Shown piece after piece: positions 15,543 through 24,360 of a stretch of 32,818 bases of DNA. Source of the DNA: Rhodobacterales bacterium. GTDB lineage: Bacteria > Pseudomonadota > Alphaproteobacteria > Rhodobacterales > Rhodobacteraceae. The number at the start of each line of letters is the position of its first letter. Position 1 is the first letter of the stretch. The notes under the pieces were generated by a model. It did not search any database. It was not told the DNA's origin and worked only from the letters and a program-made list of their open reading frames with translations. The stretch covers positions 1-32,818 of the forward strand of contig JAUNVT010000011.1 of assembly GCA_030540655.1 (NCBI GenBank), written 5' to 3'. Position numbers and translations under genes: made by a program.

Positions 15543-16940
15543 TTAATGCGTAATGGGGAGATTTTGCCCCATTCCGCCTGCCTCCTCGGCGCGGTATTGC
15601 GTCAATTCGGCAAGCGGCCATACGACTTCCACAACAGCGCCGATCCTTTCGCAGCGCAGCGAATCGCCCCGGAAGGAATCGGTGCCGTTGGCAAAGCTGA
15701 GGTCGGCGCCGGACCGCTCCAGCAACGTCTTGGCAATGAAAAGGCCAAGGCCCATTCCCTCGTATTCGGGTCTGCTGGGGGCGGCGGAGCGCGTTCGGCG
15801 GCGCATCAACGGGTCTCCGATCCGTCCCAGCAGGTGCGGAGGATAGCCGGGCCCATCATCCATGATCCGAAGTGTGATCCTGCGCTCGGACCACCGGGCT
15901 TCGACCCAGACGCGGCTATCGGCAAAGTCCACGGCGTTCTGGATCAGGTTGCGCAGACCATGAATGATTTCGGGGCGGCGCGGAATGACGGGGGGATCGC
16001 GCGGCGCATTGCCCAGCGGGCGGTGATCGAAGAGCAGGGTCTTGCCGCGCTGGGCATGGGGGCCTGCCGCCTCGTCAATCACAGCAGTCAGGGGCGCACG
16101 CCGCAGGTGCAGATCATCCTTGCCCGCACGCCCCATGGACCGCAGGATATCGCGGCACCGGTCCGCCTGCTCGCGGATCAAAAACGCATCGGCGCGAGCC
16201 TCGCTTTCCGGGGGCAATTCATCCGCCAGTTCCGAACTGGTCAGCTTGATCGTGGCCAGCGGCGTGCCCAGCTCGTGTGCGGCAGCGGCGATGACGCCGC
16301 CAAGGTCGGTCAGCTTTTGTTCGCGGGCAAGCGCCATCTGTGTCGCCTGAAGCGCATCGGACATGGCGTGCATTTCGGTGGTGGTCCAGCGCGAATAGAC
16401 GCCCAGAAACACGATCCCGATGACGATGGCCGCCCAGTTGCCAAAGAGGAACACGGCCGGAACCCGCATCTCGACACCCGCATCGGTGATCAGCGGCAGA
16501 TGATACCGCGCCAGTGCAGTCACGATCAGGATGGCCGTCAGCCCCAGAAAAACGGTCGCGCGCGATGAAAGCGATGCCGCCGACACCACCACCGGACCCA
16601 CGATCAGCACCGAGAAAGGGTTGTTCAACCCGCCTGTCAGAAACAGTAGCAGCCCGAGCTGGATCAGATCGAACAGCACCATCGCCAGATTTTCGGCCTC
16701 GTTCAGGCGTTTGTTGATGGGAAACACCAAGGACGCCACCAGGTTGCTGATGACAGACGCGCCGATCACCATATAGCAAAGGCCGATATCGAGGTTCAGC
16801 CCGATGGTCCGCTGCGCCACCACCAATGCCGTAAGCTGGCCAATGACGGCCCACCAGCGGAGGAGGATGAGGGTGCGCAGCCTGATCCAGCTGCCCCTTC
16901 CCACAGGCGGCCGTCCGGCTCGTGCGGATTTCATTGTCAT
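15543..16940 (-). CDS. regB: Redox-sensing histidine kinase RegB (PrrB)
   Basis: Membrane sensor kinase of the RegB/RegA global redox system, which controls respiration, photosynthesis, carbon and nitrogen fixation genes in Rhodobacter relatives. 465 residues: six hydrophobic segments in the first ~185 residues, with the quinone-binding loop GGLNNPFS (103-110); H-box AAAHELGTPLATIKL with phospho-acceptor H222; redox box with C262 in ADRCRDILRSMGRAGKDD, the place of the cysteine whose oxidation blocks the kinase; N-box LRNLIQNAVDFA; G1 DDGPGYP; G2 GMGLGLFIAK. All sensory and catalytic parts are present. It diverges from senC with 115 bp between. The ATG at 16940 has no strong ribosome-binding site; a second in-frame ATG is at 16934. 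Confidence 0.95.
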   Translation of the reverse strand: MTMKSARAGRPPVGRGSWIRLRTLILLRWWAVIGQLTALVVAQRTIGLNLDIGLCYMVIGASVISNLVASLVFPINKRLNEAENLAMVLFDLIQLGLLLFLTGGLNNPFSVLIVGPVVVSAASLSSRATVFLGLTAILIVTALARYHLPLITDAGVEMRVPAVFLFGNWAAIVIGIVFLGVYSRWTTTEMHAMSDALQATQMALAREQKLTDLGGVIAAAAHELGTPLATIKLTSSELADELPPESEARADAFLIREQADRCRDILRSMGRAGKDDLHLRRAPLTAVIDEAAGPHAQRGKTLLFDHRPLGNAPRDPPVIPRRPEIIHGLRNLIQNAVDFADSRVWVEARWSERRITLRIMDDGPGYPPHLLGRIGDPLMRRRTRSAAPSRPEYEGMGLGLFIAKTLLERSGADLSFANGTDSFRGDSLRCERIGAVVEVVWPLAELTQYRAEEAGGMGQNLPITH

Positions 16941-17055
16941 ATGCGGTAAATAGCCCCGTTGCGCGTCCGGTGTGTTTTGCTAGATGTGGCACATCGGGGC
17001 ATGCTTGCCCAGAAGCCGGTCCCGCATGCAGGGCCCCAACCTGTGAGGATCCATC

Positions 17056-17679
17056 ATGTCGCGCTCCACCATTGCCCTGATCGTTGTCGGAGTGATCGTC
17101 CTGGCTGCCGCCGTCTATGTCATGAGCGTGGGCCACAATGGCGATGATTTCGCCGATTGCCGCAGTACGGCCGTGGCCGGGGGCAGCGATATCGGCGGCG
17201 ATTTCACGCTGGTCGATGAAACCGGCAAGACAGTGACCAGCGCCGAGGTTCTGGACCAGCCGGCGCTGATCTATTTCGGCTACACGTTCTGCCCCGATGT
17301 CTGCCCCCTGGATGTGGCACGCAACGCGGAGGCGGTCAGCATCCTGGAGGAGCGCGGGTTCATGGTGAAACCCGTCTTCATCTCGATCGATCCCGCCCGC
17401 GACACTCCCGAAGTGGTGGGCGAATATGCCCATGCAATGCATGACCGGATGGTGGGCCTGACCGGCACGCCCGAGCAGGTCAAGGCCTCAAGCCAGGCGT
17501 ACCGCACCTATTACAATGCCCATGAGGCCGAACCGGGGGCCGAGGATTTCTATCTGGTGGATCATTCGACCTTCACCTACTTCACGATGCCCGGACACGG
17601 GTTCGTGGAATTCTTCCGCCGCGACATTCCGGCCGAGGAGATGGCCGACAAGGTGCAGTGTTTCCTCAATGCGGGTTGA
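17056..17679 (+). CDS. senC: SCO1/SenC copper chaperone family protein
   Basis: Membrane-anchored thioredoxin-fold protein facing the periplasm that helps deliver copper to the CuA centre of cytochrome c oxidase; PrrC/SenC also links oxidase activity to Reg/Prr signalling. 207 residues: N-terminal membrane segment (5-23), then YFGYTFCPDVCPLD with copper-binding C79 and C83, FISIDPARDTPE (about 108-119), and H170 in VDHSTFTYF as the third ligand. GAGGATC lies before the ATG. Divergent from regB and 82 bp ahead of regA, the standard order of this locus. A weak TTGCGC-N16-TAGATG promoter can be drawn at 16959-16986. Confidence 0.94.
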   Translation: MSRSTIALIVVGVIVLAAAVYVMSVGHNGDDFADCRSTAVAGGSDIGGDFTLVDETGKTVTSAEVLDQPALIYFGYTFCPDVCPLDVARNAEAVSILEERGFMVKPVFISIDPARDTPEVVGEYAHAMHDRMVGLTGTPEQVKASSQAYRTYYNAHEAEPGAEDFYLVDHSTFTYFTMPGHGFVEFFRRDIPAEEMADKVQCFLNAG

Positions 17680-17703
17680 CCGGCTGGACGCGGCGGTTTG
17701 ACC

Positions 17704-17733
17704 GGTGCATGATGGCGCGCTACGTCATGCACC
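17704..17733. repeat. Perfect 9-bp inverted repeat before regA
   Basis: GGTGCATGA and TCATGCACC are separated by 12 bases in the senC-regA gap. Directly after it lies TAATAT (17736-17741), a -10-like hexamer 20 bp before the regA ATG, so the repeat would cover the -12 to -45 zone. No T-run follows, which argues against a terminator. It does not match the published RegA box GCGGC-N5-GTCGC. An operator for regA control is the simplest reading, unproven. Confidence 0.45.
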
Positions 17734-17761
17734 AGTAATATTTTACAGATGAAAGCGCGCA

Positions 17762-18325
17762 ATGGTCGATACCGAACTGGACCCGGGGCTGAATCTGGGA
17801 GACGATAAAACCCTTCTGCTTGTTGACGATGACGAAGCCTTCGTGCGGCGTCTGGCCAAGGCCATGGAAAAACGCGGCTTTGATGTGGATGTCGCCACGT
17901 CGGTTCAAGCGGGGCGCATCAGCGCAAGGCAGCGCCCTCCGGCCTACGCGGTCTGTGATCTGCGACTGGAGGACGGCAACGGCCTTGATGTGGTGGAAGT
18001 GATCCACGAGGTCCGCCCCGACAGCCGCGTCGTTGTGCTGACGGGCTACGGTGCCATCGCGACCGCGGTCGCCGCGGTCAAGATCGGAGCGATTGATTAC
18101 CTGTCAAAACCGGCCGATGCGACCGATATCATCAACGCGCTGATGGCCACGGGCGACGATCTGCCGCCACCGCCGGAAAATCCGATGAGCGCCGATCGCG
18201 TGAGATGGGAGCATATTCAGCGCGTTTACGAATTGTGTGACCGCAACGTGTCGGAAACGGCGCGAAGGCTGAACATGCATCGCCGTACCCTGCAGCGGAT
18301 ACTGGCGAAACGGTCGCCGAAATAG
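17762..18325 (+). CDS. regA: Redox response regulator RegA (PrrA/ActR)
   Basis: DNA-binding partner of RegB. 187 residues: receiver domain with acidic pocket DDDE (22-25), phosphorylation site D66 in VCDLRLEDGNG, T94 and K116 (YLSKPA), then the short proline linker LPPPPENP (134-141) and a Fis-type helix-turn-helix NVSETARRLNMHRRTLQRIL (162-181). The helix-turn-helix and the linker are almost invariant in RegA homologues. The leader after the -10-like TAATAT is short and there is no strong ribosome-binding site. The gene after it is the convergent argG, rather than hvrA/ahcY as in Rhodobacter. Confidence 0.96.
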   Translation: MVDTELDPGLNLGDDKTLLLVDDDEAFVRRLAKAMEKRGFDVDVATSVQAGRISARQRPPAYAVCDLRLEDGNGLDVVEVIHEVRPDSRVVVLTGYGAIATAVAAVKIGAIDYLSKPADATDIINALMATGDDLPPPPENPMSADRVRWEHIQRVYELCDRNVSETARRLNMHRRTLQRILAKRSPK

Positions 18326-18386
18326 GCGTAGCACGGGTGCATCCTGTGAGTGAACCAGAGGAGCGGGACCACCCCGCCCTTGAAAC

Positions 18387-19613
18387 TTACCCCTTCAGGC
18401 GGCGGTCGCGGGCGGCAAGCAGCTTCAGGCGGAGCGCGTTCAGCTGGATGAATCCGGCCGCATCCTTCTGGTCATAGGCGCCTGCGTCATCCTCGAAGGT
18501 AACGTGCGCCTCGGAATAGAGCGAGTGATCCGACCAGCGGCCGACCGTGCGCGCGCTGCCCTTGTAAAGCTTGATGCGAACGGTGCCGGTGACATGGGTC
18601 TGACTGGCATCGATGGCAGCCTGCAGCATCACCCGTTCGGGCGAGAACCAGAAGCCGTTATAGATCAACTCGGCATATTGCGGCATCAGCTGATCCTTCA
18701 GATGCATCGCGCCGCGATCCATCGTGATGCTTTCGATCCCGCGATGCGCCTCGAGCAGGATGGTGCCGCCCGGGGTTTCATAGATTCCGCGCGATTTCAT
18801 CCCGACAAAGCGGCCCTCGACAAGATCAAGGCGACCAACGCCATGTTTGCCGCCCAGCTCGTTCAGGCGCGTCAGGACGGTGGCGGGGCTCATCGCCTCG
18901 CCGTTGATCGACACGGCATCGCCGCGCTCAAATCCGATTTCGACATATTCCGGCTCGTTCGGCGCGTCCTCCGGGTGGACGGTGCGCTGATAGACGTAAT
19001 CGGGGGCCATTTCGGCGGGGTCCTCCAGCACCTTGCCTTCGGACGACGTGTGCAGAAGGTTCGCATCGACGGAAAACGGCGCTTCGCCTCGCTTGTCCTT
19101 GGCGATCGGAATCTGGTTCTTTTCGGCGAAATCCAGAAGGCGGGTGCGGCTGGTCAGATCCCATTCGCGCCAGGGGGCAATGACCTTGATGTCGGGGTTG
19201 AGCGCATAGGCGGCCAGTTCGAACCGGACCTGATCGTTGCCCTTGCCCGTCGCCCCGTGGGCGACAGCATCGGCGCCGACCTCTTCGGCAATCTCCACCA
19301 GACGCTTGGAAATCAGCGGACGGGCGATGGAGGTACCCAAGAGATACAACCCCTCGTACACCGCATTGGCACGGAACATCGGGAAGACGAAGTCACGCAC
19401 GAATTCCTCGCGCACATCCTCGATAAAGATGTTCTTGGGGTCGATCCCCAACATTATCGCCTTCTCGCGAGCGGGTTCCAGCTCTTCTCCCTGACCCAGA
19501 TCGGCGGTGAAGGTCACCACCTCGCAGCCATATTCGGTTTGCAGCCATTTCAGGATGATCGAGGTGTCGAGGCCGCCGGAATAGGCCAGCACGACTTTCT
19601 TGGGCGCGGACAT
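18387..19613 (-). CDS. argG: Argininosuccinate synthase
   Basis: Makes argininosuccinate from citrulline and aspartate with ATP, the next-to-last step of arginine synthesis. The 408-residue protein (usual ~400) starts [19 protein letters not shown] with the ATP-binding SGGLDTS (12-18), followed by [26 protein letters not shown] (aspartate/citrulline site), and GKVLEDP. The start at 19613 has AAAGGA 9 bases upstream; the reading frame is open for 48 further codons, but they are not family-like and overlap the ilvA start. Divergent from ilvA across 142 bp. Confidence 0.96.
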   Translation of the reverse strand: MSAPKKVVLAYSGGLDTSIILKWLQTEYGCEVVTFTADLGQGEELEPAREKAIMLGIDPKNIFIEDVREEFVRDFVFPMFRANAVYEGLYLLGTSIARPLISKRLVEIAEEVGADAVAHGATGKGNDQVRFELAAYALNPDIKVIAPWREWDLTSRTRLLDFAEKNQIPIAKDKRGEAPFSVDANLLHTSSEGKVLEDPAEMAPDYVYQRTVHPEDAPNEPEYVEIGFERGDAVSINGEAMSPATVLTRLNELGGKHGVGRLDLVEGRFVGMKSRGIYETPGGTILLEAHRGIESITMDRGAMHLKDQLMPQYAELIYNGFWFSPERVMLQAAIDASQTHVTGTVRIKLYKGSARTVGRWSDHSLYSEAHVTFEDDAGAYDQKDAAGFIQLNALRLKLLAARDRRLKG

Positions 19614-19755
19614 GAGACAGGTTCCTTTGTCAGGGTCGCGCCGGGGCTTAGCGGGTTTTGGGTGCACAGGCAAGGCGTGGCGCGGTGGGGCAAATTCGGC
19701 GTCGGGCCTCGCGCCATGTCTTGCGCTGATCGTGGAGTTGGGGCAGGCATGTTTC

Positions 19756-20994
19756 ATGAATGATTTTCAGCAAAACGCCCGCGCGGCCGAGGCGGCGATG
19801 CGCCCCGTCTTTGACGCAACCCCGCTTCAACGCAACGAACACCTGTCCGAACGGTATGATGCCAATATATTGCTGAAGCGCGAGGATCTGACGCCGGTGC
19901 GGTCCTACAAGCTGCGCGGCGCGTTCAATGCAATGCGCAAGGTGCTCGCACGGGGCGGGGCAATGCCGACATTCGTTTGTGCCAGTGCGGGAAATCACGC
20001 GCAGGGCGTCGCCTTCATGTGCCGTCATTTCGGTGTGCAGGGCGTGGTTTACATGCCCGTCACGACGCCGCAGCAAAAGATCGGCAAGACGCGGATCTTT
20101 GGCGGCGACAACGTGCGTATCGAACTGACGGGAGATTATTTCGATGTCACGCTGGCGGCGGCGCAGGACTATTGCGCGCGGATCGGTGCACATTTTCTGT
20201 CGCCTTTCGACGATGAGGACGTGATCGAGGGGCAGGCCTCCGTCATGGTGGAGATCGAACGTGACCTTGGCGGCATGCCCGATCACATCGTGATGCCTGT
20301 CGGAGGGGGCGGTCTGTCGGCCGGAGTGTGCACCTATGTGGGTGACCGGTCCGAAATCACGCTGGTCGAGCCTGCGGGCGGTGCCAGTCTGCACGCGGCG
20401 CTGCTGGCGGGGGCGCCGGTGCGGCTCGACCATGTCGATAATTTTGCCGATGGCGCCGCAGTCGCGCAGGTGGGCGCGCGCACTTTTGAAAGGCTGCGCC
20501 ATCTTGATCCCGGCCAGTCGGTGACGGTGGACGAGGACCGCCTCTGCACGACGATGATCGAAATGCTGAATATCGAAGGAATTGTCCTGGAACCTGCGGG
20601 TGCGCTTTCCATCGACGCGCTGAAGGATATGAAGAACCGGATCCGGGGCAAGACGGTTGTCTGTGTCACCTCGGGCGGCAATTTCGATTTCGAGCGTCTG
20701 CCCGAGGTCAAGGAGCGGGCCCAGCGTCACTCCGGGGTCAAGAAATACTTTATCCTCAGAATGCCCCAGCGGCCGGGCGCTTTGAAGGATTTCCTGAACC
20801 TGCTGGGCCCCGACGATGACATCGCCCGCTTCGAATACCTCAAGAAATCCGCCCGCAATTTCGGATCCGTTCTGATTGGCATTGAAACCAGCCGCGAAGA
20901 GAATTTCGAGCGCCTGCTGAAGGCGTTCACCTCTGCAGGGTTTGACTATCGTGATATCACCAATGACAGGGTGCTGGCCGAATTCCTGATCTGA
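19756..20994 (+). CDS. ilvA: Threonine ammonia-lyase (threonine dehydratase)
   Basis: PLP enzyme that deaminates threonine to 2-oxobutanoate, the first step of isoleucine synthesis. From ATG 19756 it has 412 residues: PLP lysine K52 in [12 protein letters not shown], the substrate loop [12 protein letters not shown], the phosphate-binding GGGGLSAG, and one C-terminal regulatory ACT-like domain starting at [20 protein letters not shown]. This single-domain form (as in Bacillus/Corynebacterium) is shorter than the E. coli two-domain form. The frame stays open 52 codons upstream, but those residues are unlike the family and run into the argG leader. Confidence 0.94.
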   Translation: MNDFQQNARAAEAAMRPVFDATPLQRNEHLSERYDANILLKREDLTPVRSYKLRGAFNAMRKVLARGGAMPTFVCASAGNHAQGVAFMCRHFGVQGVVYMPVTTPQQKIGKTRIFGGDNVRIELTGDYFDVTLAAAQDYCARIGAHFLSPFDDEDVIEGQASVMVEIERDLGGMPDHIVMPVGGGGLSAGVCTYVGDRSEITLVEPAGGASLHAALLAGAPVRLDHVDNFADGAAVAQVGARTFERLRHLDPGQSVTVDEDRLCTTMIEMLNIEGIVLEPAGALSIDALKDMKNRIRGKTVVCVTSGGNFDFERLPEVKERAQRHSGVKKYFILRMPQRPGALKDFLNLLGPDDDIARFEYLKKSARNFGSVLIGIETSREENFERLLKAFTSAGFDYRDITNDRVLAEFLI

Positions 20995-21052
20995 CCTGCA
21001 CGCCGCACCCTTTACGGTGTCGCGGGCACCCTGCCGGCGCTGCTGCCGGGAA

Positions 21053-21511
21053 TCAAGGCAGTCCGGTGCCGCAGCTTGCCGACCAGCGGCGGACAAACAT
21101 GCGGTCGCCCACGTTGCCAAGCTTCCGGGCGGCCTCTGCCGCGCTGATTGTCATTGGACGATGTCCCGCCTCGGTGGGTGCGCAAACAGCACGGACGGGG
21201 CGCGCAACATAGACGCTGCACAGTTTTTCGGCCCACATGTCATATTCCGGCATGTAGACAAAGCGGCGAAACGCGCCCATCCGGCGAGGCGATGCAATGA
21301 TCCACCCGGTTTCCTCCATCACCTCGCGGTGCAGGGCGCGCAGAGGCGATTCGCCCGGATCCACCCCGCCGCCGGGCAGTTGCATTTCCGGTTTTGGTTC
21401 CTCCTGGAAAGTCACCAGCAGACCGGCAGGCATGGGCAGGATCGCATAAACGCCGTGGCGCAGGCGATAACGGATATCGGACCGGGGCGCGGGCCCCACG
21501 CGGCGGATCAT
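21053..21511 (-). CDS. Nudix hydrolase
   Basis: Pyrophosphohydrolase of unknown substrate. The 152-residue protein contains the Nudix box GVDPGESPLRALHREVMEET (49-68), with the REVMEET metal-binding glutamates intact, preceded by MQLPGGG. Beyond the box there is no subgroup motif I can name. A single gene on the minus strand, between the ilvA end and the divergent hslO operon (82 bp). Confidence 0.85.
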   Translation of the reverse strand: MIRRVGPAPRSDIRYRLRHGVYAILPMPAGLLVTFQEEPKPEMQLPGGGVDPGESPLRALHREVMEETGWIIASPRRMGAFRRFVYMPEYDMWAEKLCSVYVARPVRAVCAPTEAGHRPMTISAAEAARKLGNVGDRMFVRRWSASCGTGLP

Positions 21512-21593
21512 ATGATGTGTCCCCCTTGGCGGGCGACTTGCCCCGGACTATATCTTCGCGATATGCCAAGGTTCGGCAGATAAGGAAACCCCC

Positions 21594-22607
21594 ATGAAAC
21601 TCGGTGAAAAACTCGCCTGGGACGACACGGTTCTGCCGTTCCAGCTGGACAGCTCGAACATTCGGGGCCGTGTTGCGCGGCTTGACGGGGCGCTGGGCGG
21701 CATTCTGAAGCAGCATGATTATCCGCCTGCGGTGGAGGCGCTGGTTGCGGAAATGGCCCTTCTCACCGCGCTGATTGGCCAGACGATCAAACTGCGGTGG
21801 AAGCTGTCGCTTCAGGTGCAGTCCAAAGGGCCTGTGCGCATGATCGCCACCGACTATTATGGCCCGCAAGAGGAAGGTGAGCCCGCGCGCATCCGTGCCT
21901 ATGCCAGCTATGACGCGAGCAGGCTGACCGATGCCGCGCCCTTTGCGCAGGTGGGCGAGGGGTATTTCGCCATCATGATCGATCAGGGCAAAGGCACGAC
22001 CCCCTACCAGGGCATCACCCCGATTGCCGGCGGCAGCCTGCGCGCCTGCGCCGAGGCTTATTTCGCTCAATCCGAACAGATTCCCACCAGCTTTGCGCTC
22101 AGCTTTGGCCGCTCGACCGAGAAGGCAGGCCAGGAACGCTGGCGTGCAGGTGGCGTCATGCTGCAGCATATGCCCAAGGCATCGCCGTTGATGACCGAAG
22201 GCAGTGGCGAGCAGGGGCTGCTGCAACCGGCCGATGTCGCGCCAGAGGGCGAGGACGGCGAAAACTGGGCCCGCGCGAACATGCTTCTGAGCACGGTAGA
22301 TGATCTGGAGCTGATCGGGCCCAGCATCGCGCCCACCTCCCTTCTGCTCCGCCTGTTCCATGAGGAATCGCCCCGCGTGTTCGACGCGCAGCCGGTACGA
22401 TTCGGCTGCACCTGCTCGGCCGAGCGGGTGCGCCAGAGCCTGTCCATCTATTCCACGAAGGACATCCAGACCATGACAACGGAGGATGGCCGCGTCACGG
22501 CTGATTGCCAATTCTGCGGCGCGCATTACGAACTGGACCCGGACACGTTGGGGTTCGAAGCCACAGAGGTCGGCGGAAGCAGCAAGGATGACGGCGGTGC
22601 GCCATGA
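21594..22607 (+). CDS. hslO: Redox-regulated holdase chaperone Hsp33
   Basis: Holds unfolding proteins during oxidative stress; inactive while its four cysteines bind zinc and switched on when they form disulfides. 337 residues with N-terminal WDDTVLPFQLDSSNIRGR and the C-terminal zinc motif CTC (C272, C274) plus CQFC (C305, C308), the CXC-X(27-32)-CXXC pattern of the family. AAGGA lies 8 bases before the ATG. The upstream gap has a 7-bp inverted repeat CCTTGGC/GCCAAGG (21524-21530, 21565-21571). First gene of a four-gene operon; stop and next start overlap as ATGA. Confidence 0.95.
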   Translation: MKLGEKLAWDDTVLPFQLDSSNIRGRVARLDGALGGILKQHDYPPAVEALVAEMALLTALIGQTIKLRWKLSLQVQSKGPVRMIATDYYGPQEEGEPARIRAYASYDASRLTDAAPFAQVGEGYFAIMIDQGKGTTPYQGITPIAGGSLRACAEAYFAQSEQIPTSFALSFGRSTEKAGQERWRAGGVMLQHMPKASPLMTEGSGEQGLLQPADVAPEGEDGENWARANMLLSTVDDLELIGPSIAPTSLLLRLFHEESPRVFDAQPVRFGCTCSAERVRQSLSIYSTKDIQTMTTEDGRVTADCQFCGAHYELDPDTLGFEATEVGGSSKDDGGAP

Positions 22608-23209
22608 GCGTCCCCGATGCCATTGCAGCCGTCGGCGCCGCGCTGGGCAGGGCGCGGCAACCGACCTCGGATTTTGATCTGAATCCCGAAACGGTTCTGG
22701 CCGAGGGGCGCCGACTGCGCCCGGCGGGCGTTCTGGTGCCCCTGATGCCGGGAGAGCGCGGTGCGCGGGTGGTTCTGACGCAGCGATCCTCGGCGCTGAA
22801 ACATCATCCCGGCCAGATCGCCTTTCCTGGCGGCAAGCAGGAGGAGGGCGATGCCGACGTGACCGCCGCCGCCCTGCGCGAGGCGCAAGAGGAAATCGGG
22901 CTTGATCCTGCGAATGTCGAGATACTGGGGTATCTGCCCACGCATGAGACGGTAACAGGTTTTATCGTGACGCCGGTGGTGGCGCGCGTGCTGTTCCCCT
23001 ACACCCCCGTTCCGGAAGAGGCCGAGGTGGCCGAAGTGTTCGACGTGCCGCTGGATCACGTTCTCCGATGCAGCCGCTACAGGATCGAGGCACGCTATTG
23101 GCGGGGCACGATGCGCCGGTATTACACCGTGCCTTTTGGCCCCTATTACATTTGGGGTGCCACAGCCCGGATGCTGCGATCGCTGGCGGATGTGGCGGGG
23201 CGGCCATGA
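22604..23209 (+). CDS. Nudix CoA pyrophosphatase (NudL-like)
   Basis: Likely splits coenzyme A or acyl-CoA into 3',5'-ADP and phosphopantetheine. The 201-residue protein has the NuCoA signature VLTQRSSALKHHPGQIAFPG (58-76 approx.) followed at once by the Nudix box ending REAQEEIG (92-99), with the extra residue before REAQEE that E. coli NudL also shows. ATGA overlaps join it to hslO before and to the tRNA nucleotidyltransferase gene after. The substrate assignment rests on the NuCoA motif. Confidence 0.87.
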   Translation: MSVPDAIAAVGAALGRARQPTSDFDLNPETVLAEGRRLRPAGVLVPLMPGERGARVVLTQRSSALKHHPGQIAFPGGKQEEGDADVTAAALREAQEEIGLDPANVEILGYLPTHETVTGFIVTPVVARVLFPYTPVPEEAEVAEVFDVPLDHVLRCSRYRIEARYWRGTMRRYYTVPFGPYYIWGATARMLRSLADVAGRP

Positions 23210-24360
23210 GGATCGACGCGCCGTGGCTGCATGCCGCGCCGCTTCAGGAGGTGTTTGCGGCCTTCCGCGATGCGGGCCATTCAGCGTGGCTTGTGGGCGG
23301 CGCGGTGCGCAATGCGGTGCTGGACGAGCCGGTGGGCGATCTGGATCTGGCGACAGACGCGACGCCGGACCAGATGGCGCAGCTGGCCCGCGCTGCCGGG
23401 ATAAAGGCAGTGCCGACGGGCGCGGATCACGGCACCATGACGCTGATTGCGGAGGGCGTGCCGCATGAGGTGACCACCTTTCGCCGCGACGTCGAAACCT
23501 TTGGTCGACGCGCACAGGTCGCATTCACGCAAGAGATGGCCGAGGATGCGCGGCGCCGCGATTTCACGATGAATGCGCTCTATGCCGGGTCGGACGGCGT
23601 GGTGATCGACCCGCTGGGCGGGCTTCCCGATACGCTGGCACGGCGGGTGCGATTTGTTGGCGATGCGCATCAGCGGATTGCCGAGGATTACCTGCGCATT
23701 CTGAGGTTTTTCCGTTTCCACGCTTTCTATGGTGGGGATCGCGGCATCGATGCGGAGGGGCTCGCCGCTGTGGCGGCCCATCTGGACGGTTTGGACAGTC
23801 TGGCGCGGGAGCGCGTGGGTGCCGAAATGCGGCGCTTGCTTGTGGCACCCCATCCTGCGCCCGCTGTCGCCGCGATGGCGCAGGTTGGCGCGCTGGCTCG
23901 GGTTCTGCCGGGGGCAGATATGCGCGCGCTGGCGCTCTTGGTGCATCTGGAGCGCGAGGCGGGCATCACGCCCGATCCGATGCGCCGCCTTGCCGCGCTG
24001 GGCGGCGACGGCGCACGCGAAAGGTTGCGGCTGTCAAATGCGGACTGCGCGCAACTGGATCTTCTGCGCGGCGAGGTCGGGACCACCACGGGTGCGGCCG
24101 AGTTGGGATATCGGCATGGCCGGGCGGCGGCGCAGGACATTGTGTTGCTGCGTTCTGCAAATCTGGATACGCCGTTGGATCTGGCCGCGATGGATGCGGC
24201 GGCGACTGGCTCCAAGGCGGTATTACCAATCAAGGCGCGCGATCTGATGCCGGATTTTCAAGGCGCGGCGCTGGGCGCGCGGCTGAAGGCACTGGAGGAG
24301 CGATGGGTTGCCTCGGGTTTTGCGATGACGCGGCAGCAATTGCTGGACGAAATCCCATGA
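23206..24360 (+). CDS. CCA tRNA nucleotidyltransferase / poly(A) polymerase family
   Basis: Class II nucleotidyltransferase that adds or repairs the 3' CCA end of tRNAs. From ATG 23206 it has 384 residues: WLVGGAVRNAVLDEPVGDLD (28-47) with GG and catalytic DLD (45-47), THEVTTFR-like PHEVTTFRRD, RRRDFTMNALY and RIAEDYLRILRFFRF, then an alpha-helical tail. The frame extends upstream into the Nudix gene, but the ATGA overlap fixes the start. Whether it is a full CCA enzyme or a poly(A)-type enzyme cannot be read from sequence alone; being in an operon with an RNA methyltransferase favours tRNA work. Confidence 0.9.
   Translation: MRIDAPWLHAAPLQEVFAAFRDAGHSAWLVGGAVRNAVLDEPVGDLDLATDATPDQMAQLARAAGIKAVPTGADHGTMTLIAEGVPHEVTTFRRDVETFGRRAQVAFTQEMAEDARRRDFTMNALYAGSDGVVIDPLGGLPDTLARRVRFVGDAHQRIAEDYLRILRFFRFHAFYGGDRGIDAEGLAAVAAHLDGLDSLARERVGAEMRRLLVAPHPAPAVAAMAQVGALARVLPGADMRALALLVHLEREAGITPDPMRRLAALGGDGARERLRLSNADCAQLDLLRGEVGTTTGAAELGYRHGRAAAQDIVLLRSANLDTPLDLAAMDAAATGSKAVLPIKARDLMPDFQGAALGARLKALEERWVASGFAMTRQQLLDEIP

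Noticed and set aside
18363-18377. Small GCGGG/CCCGC hairpin between regA and argG as a terminator
   Set aside because: Only five base pairs and no T-run on either strand.
21028-21050. CCGGC/GCCGG hairpin after ilvA as a terminator
   Set aside because: Short stem in GC-rich sequence without a T-run; not distinguishable from background.
19648-21120. A 490-codon minus-strand frame opposite ilvA
   Set aside because: No domain, no ribosome-binding site, and it lies wholly over a clear ilvA gene and the argG/ilvA promoter gap.
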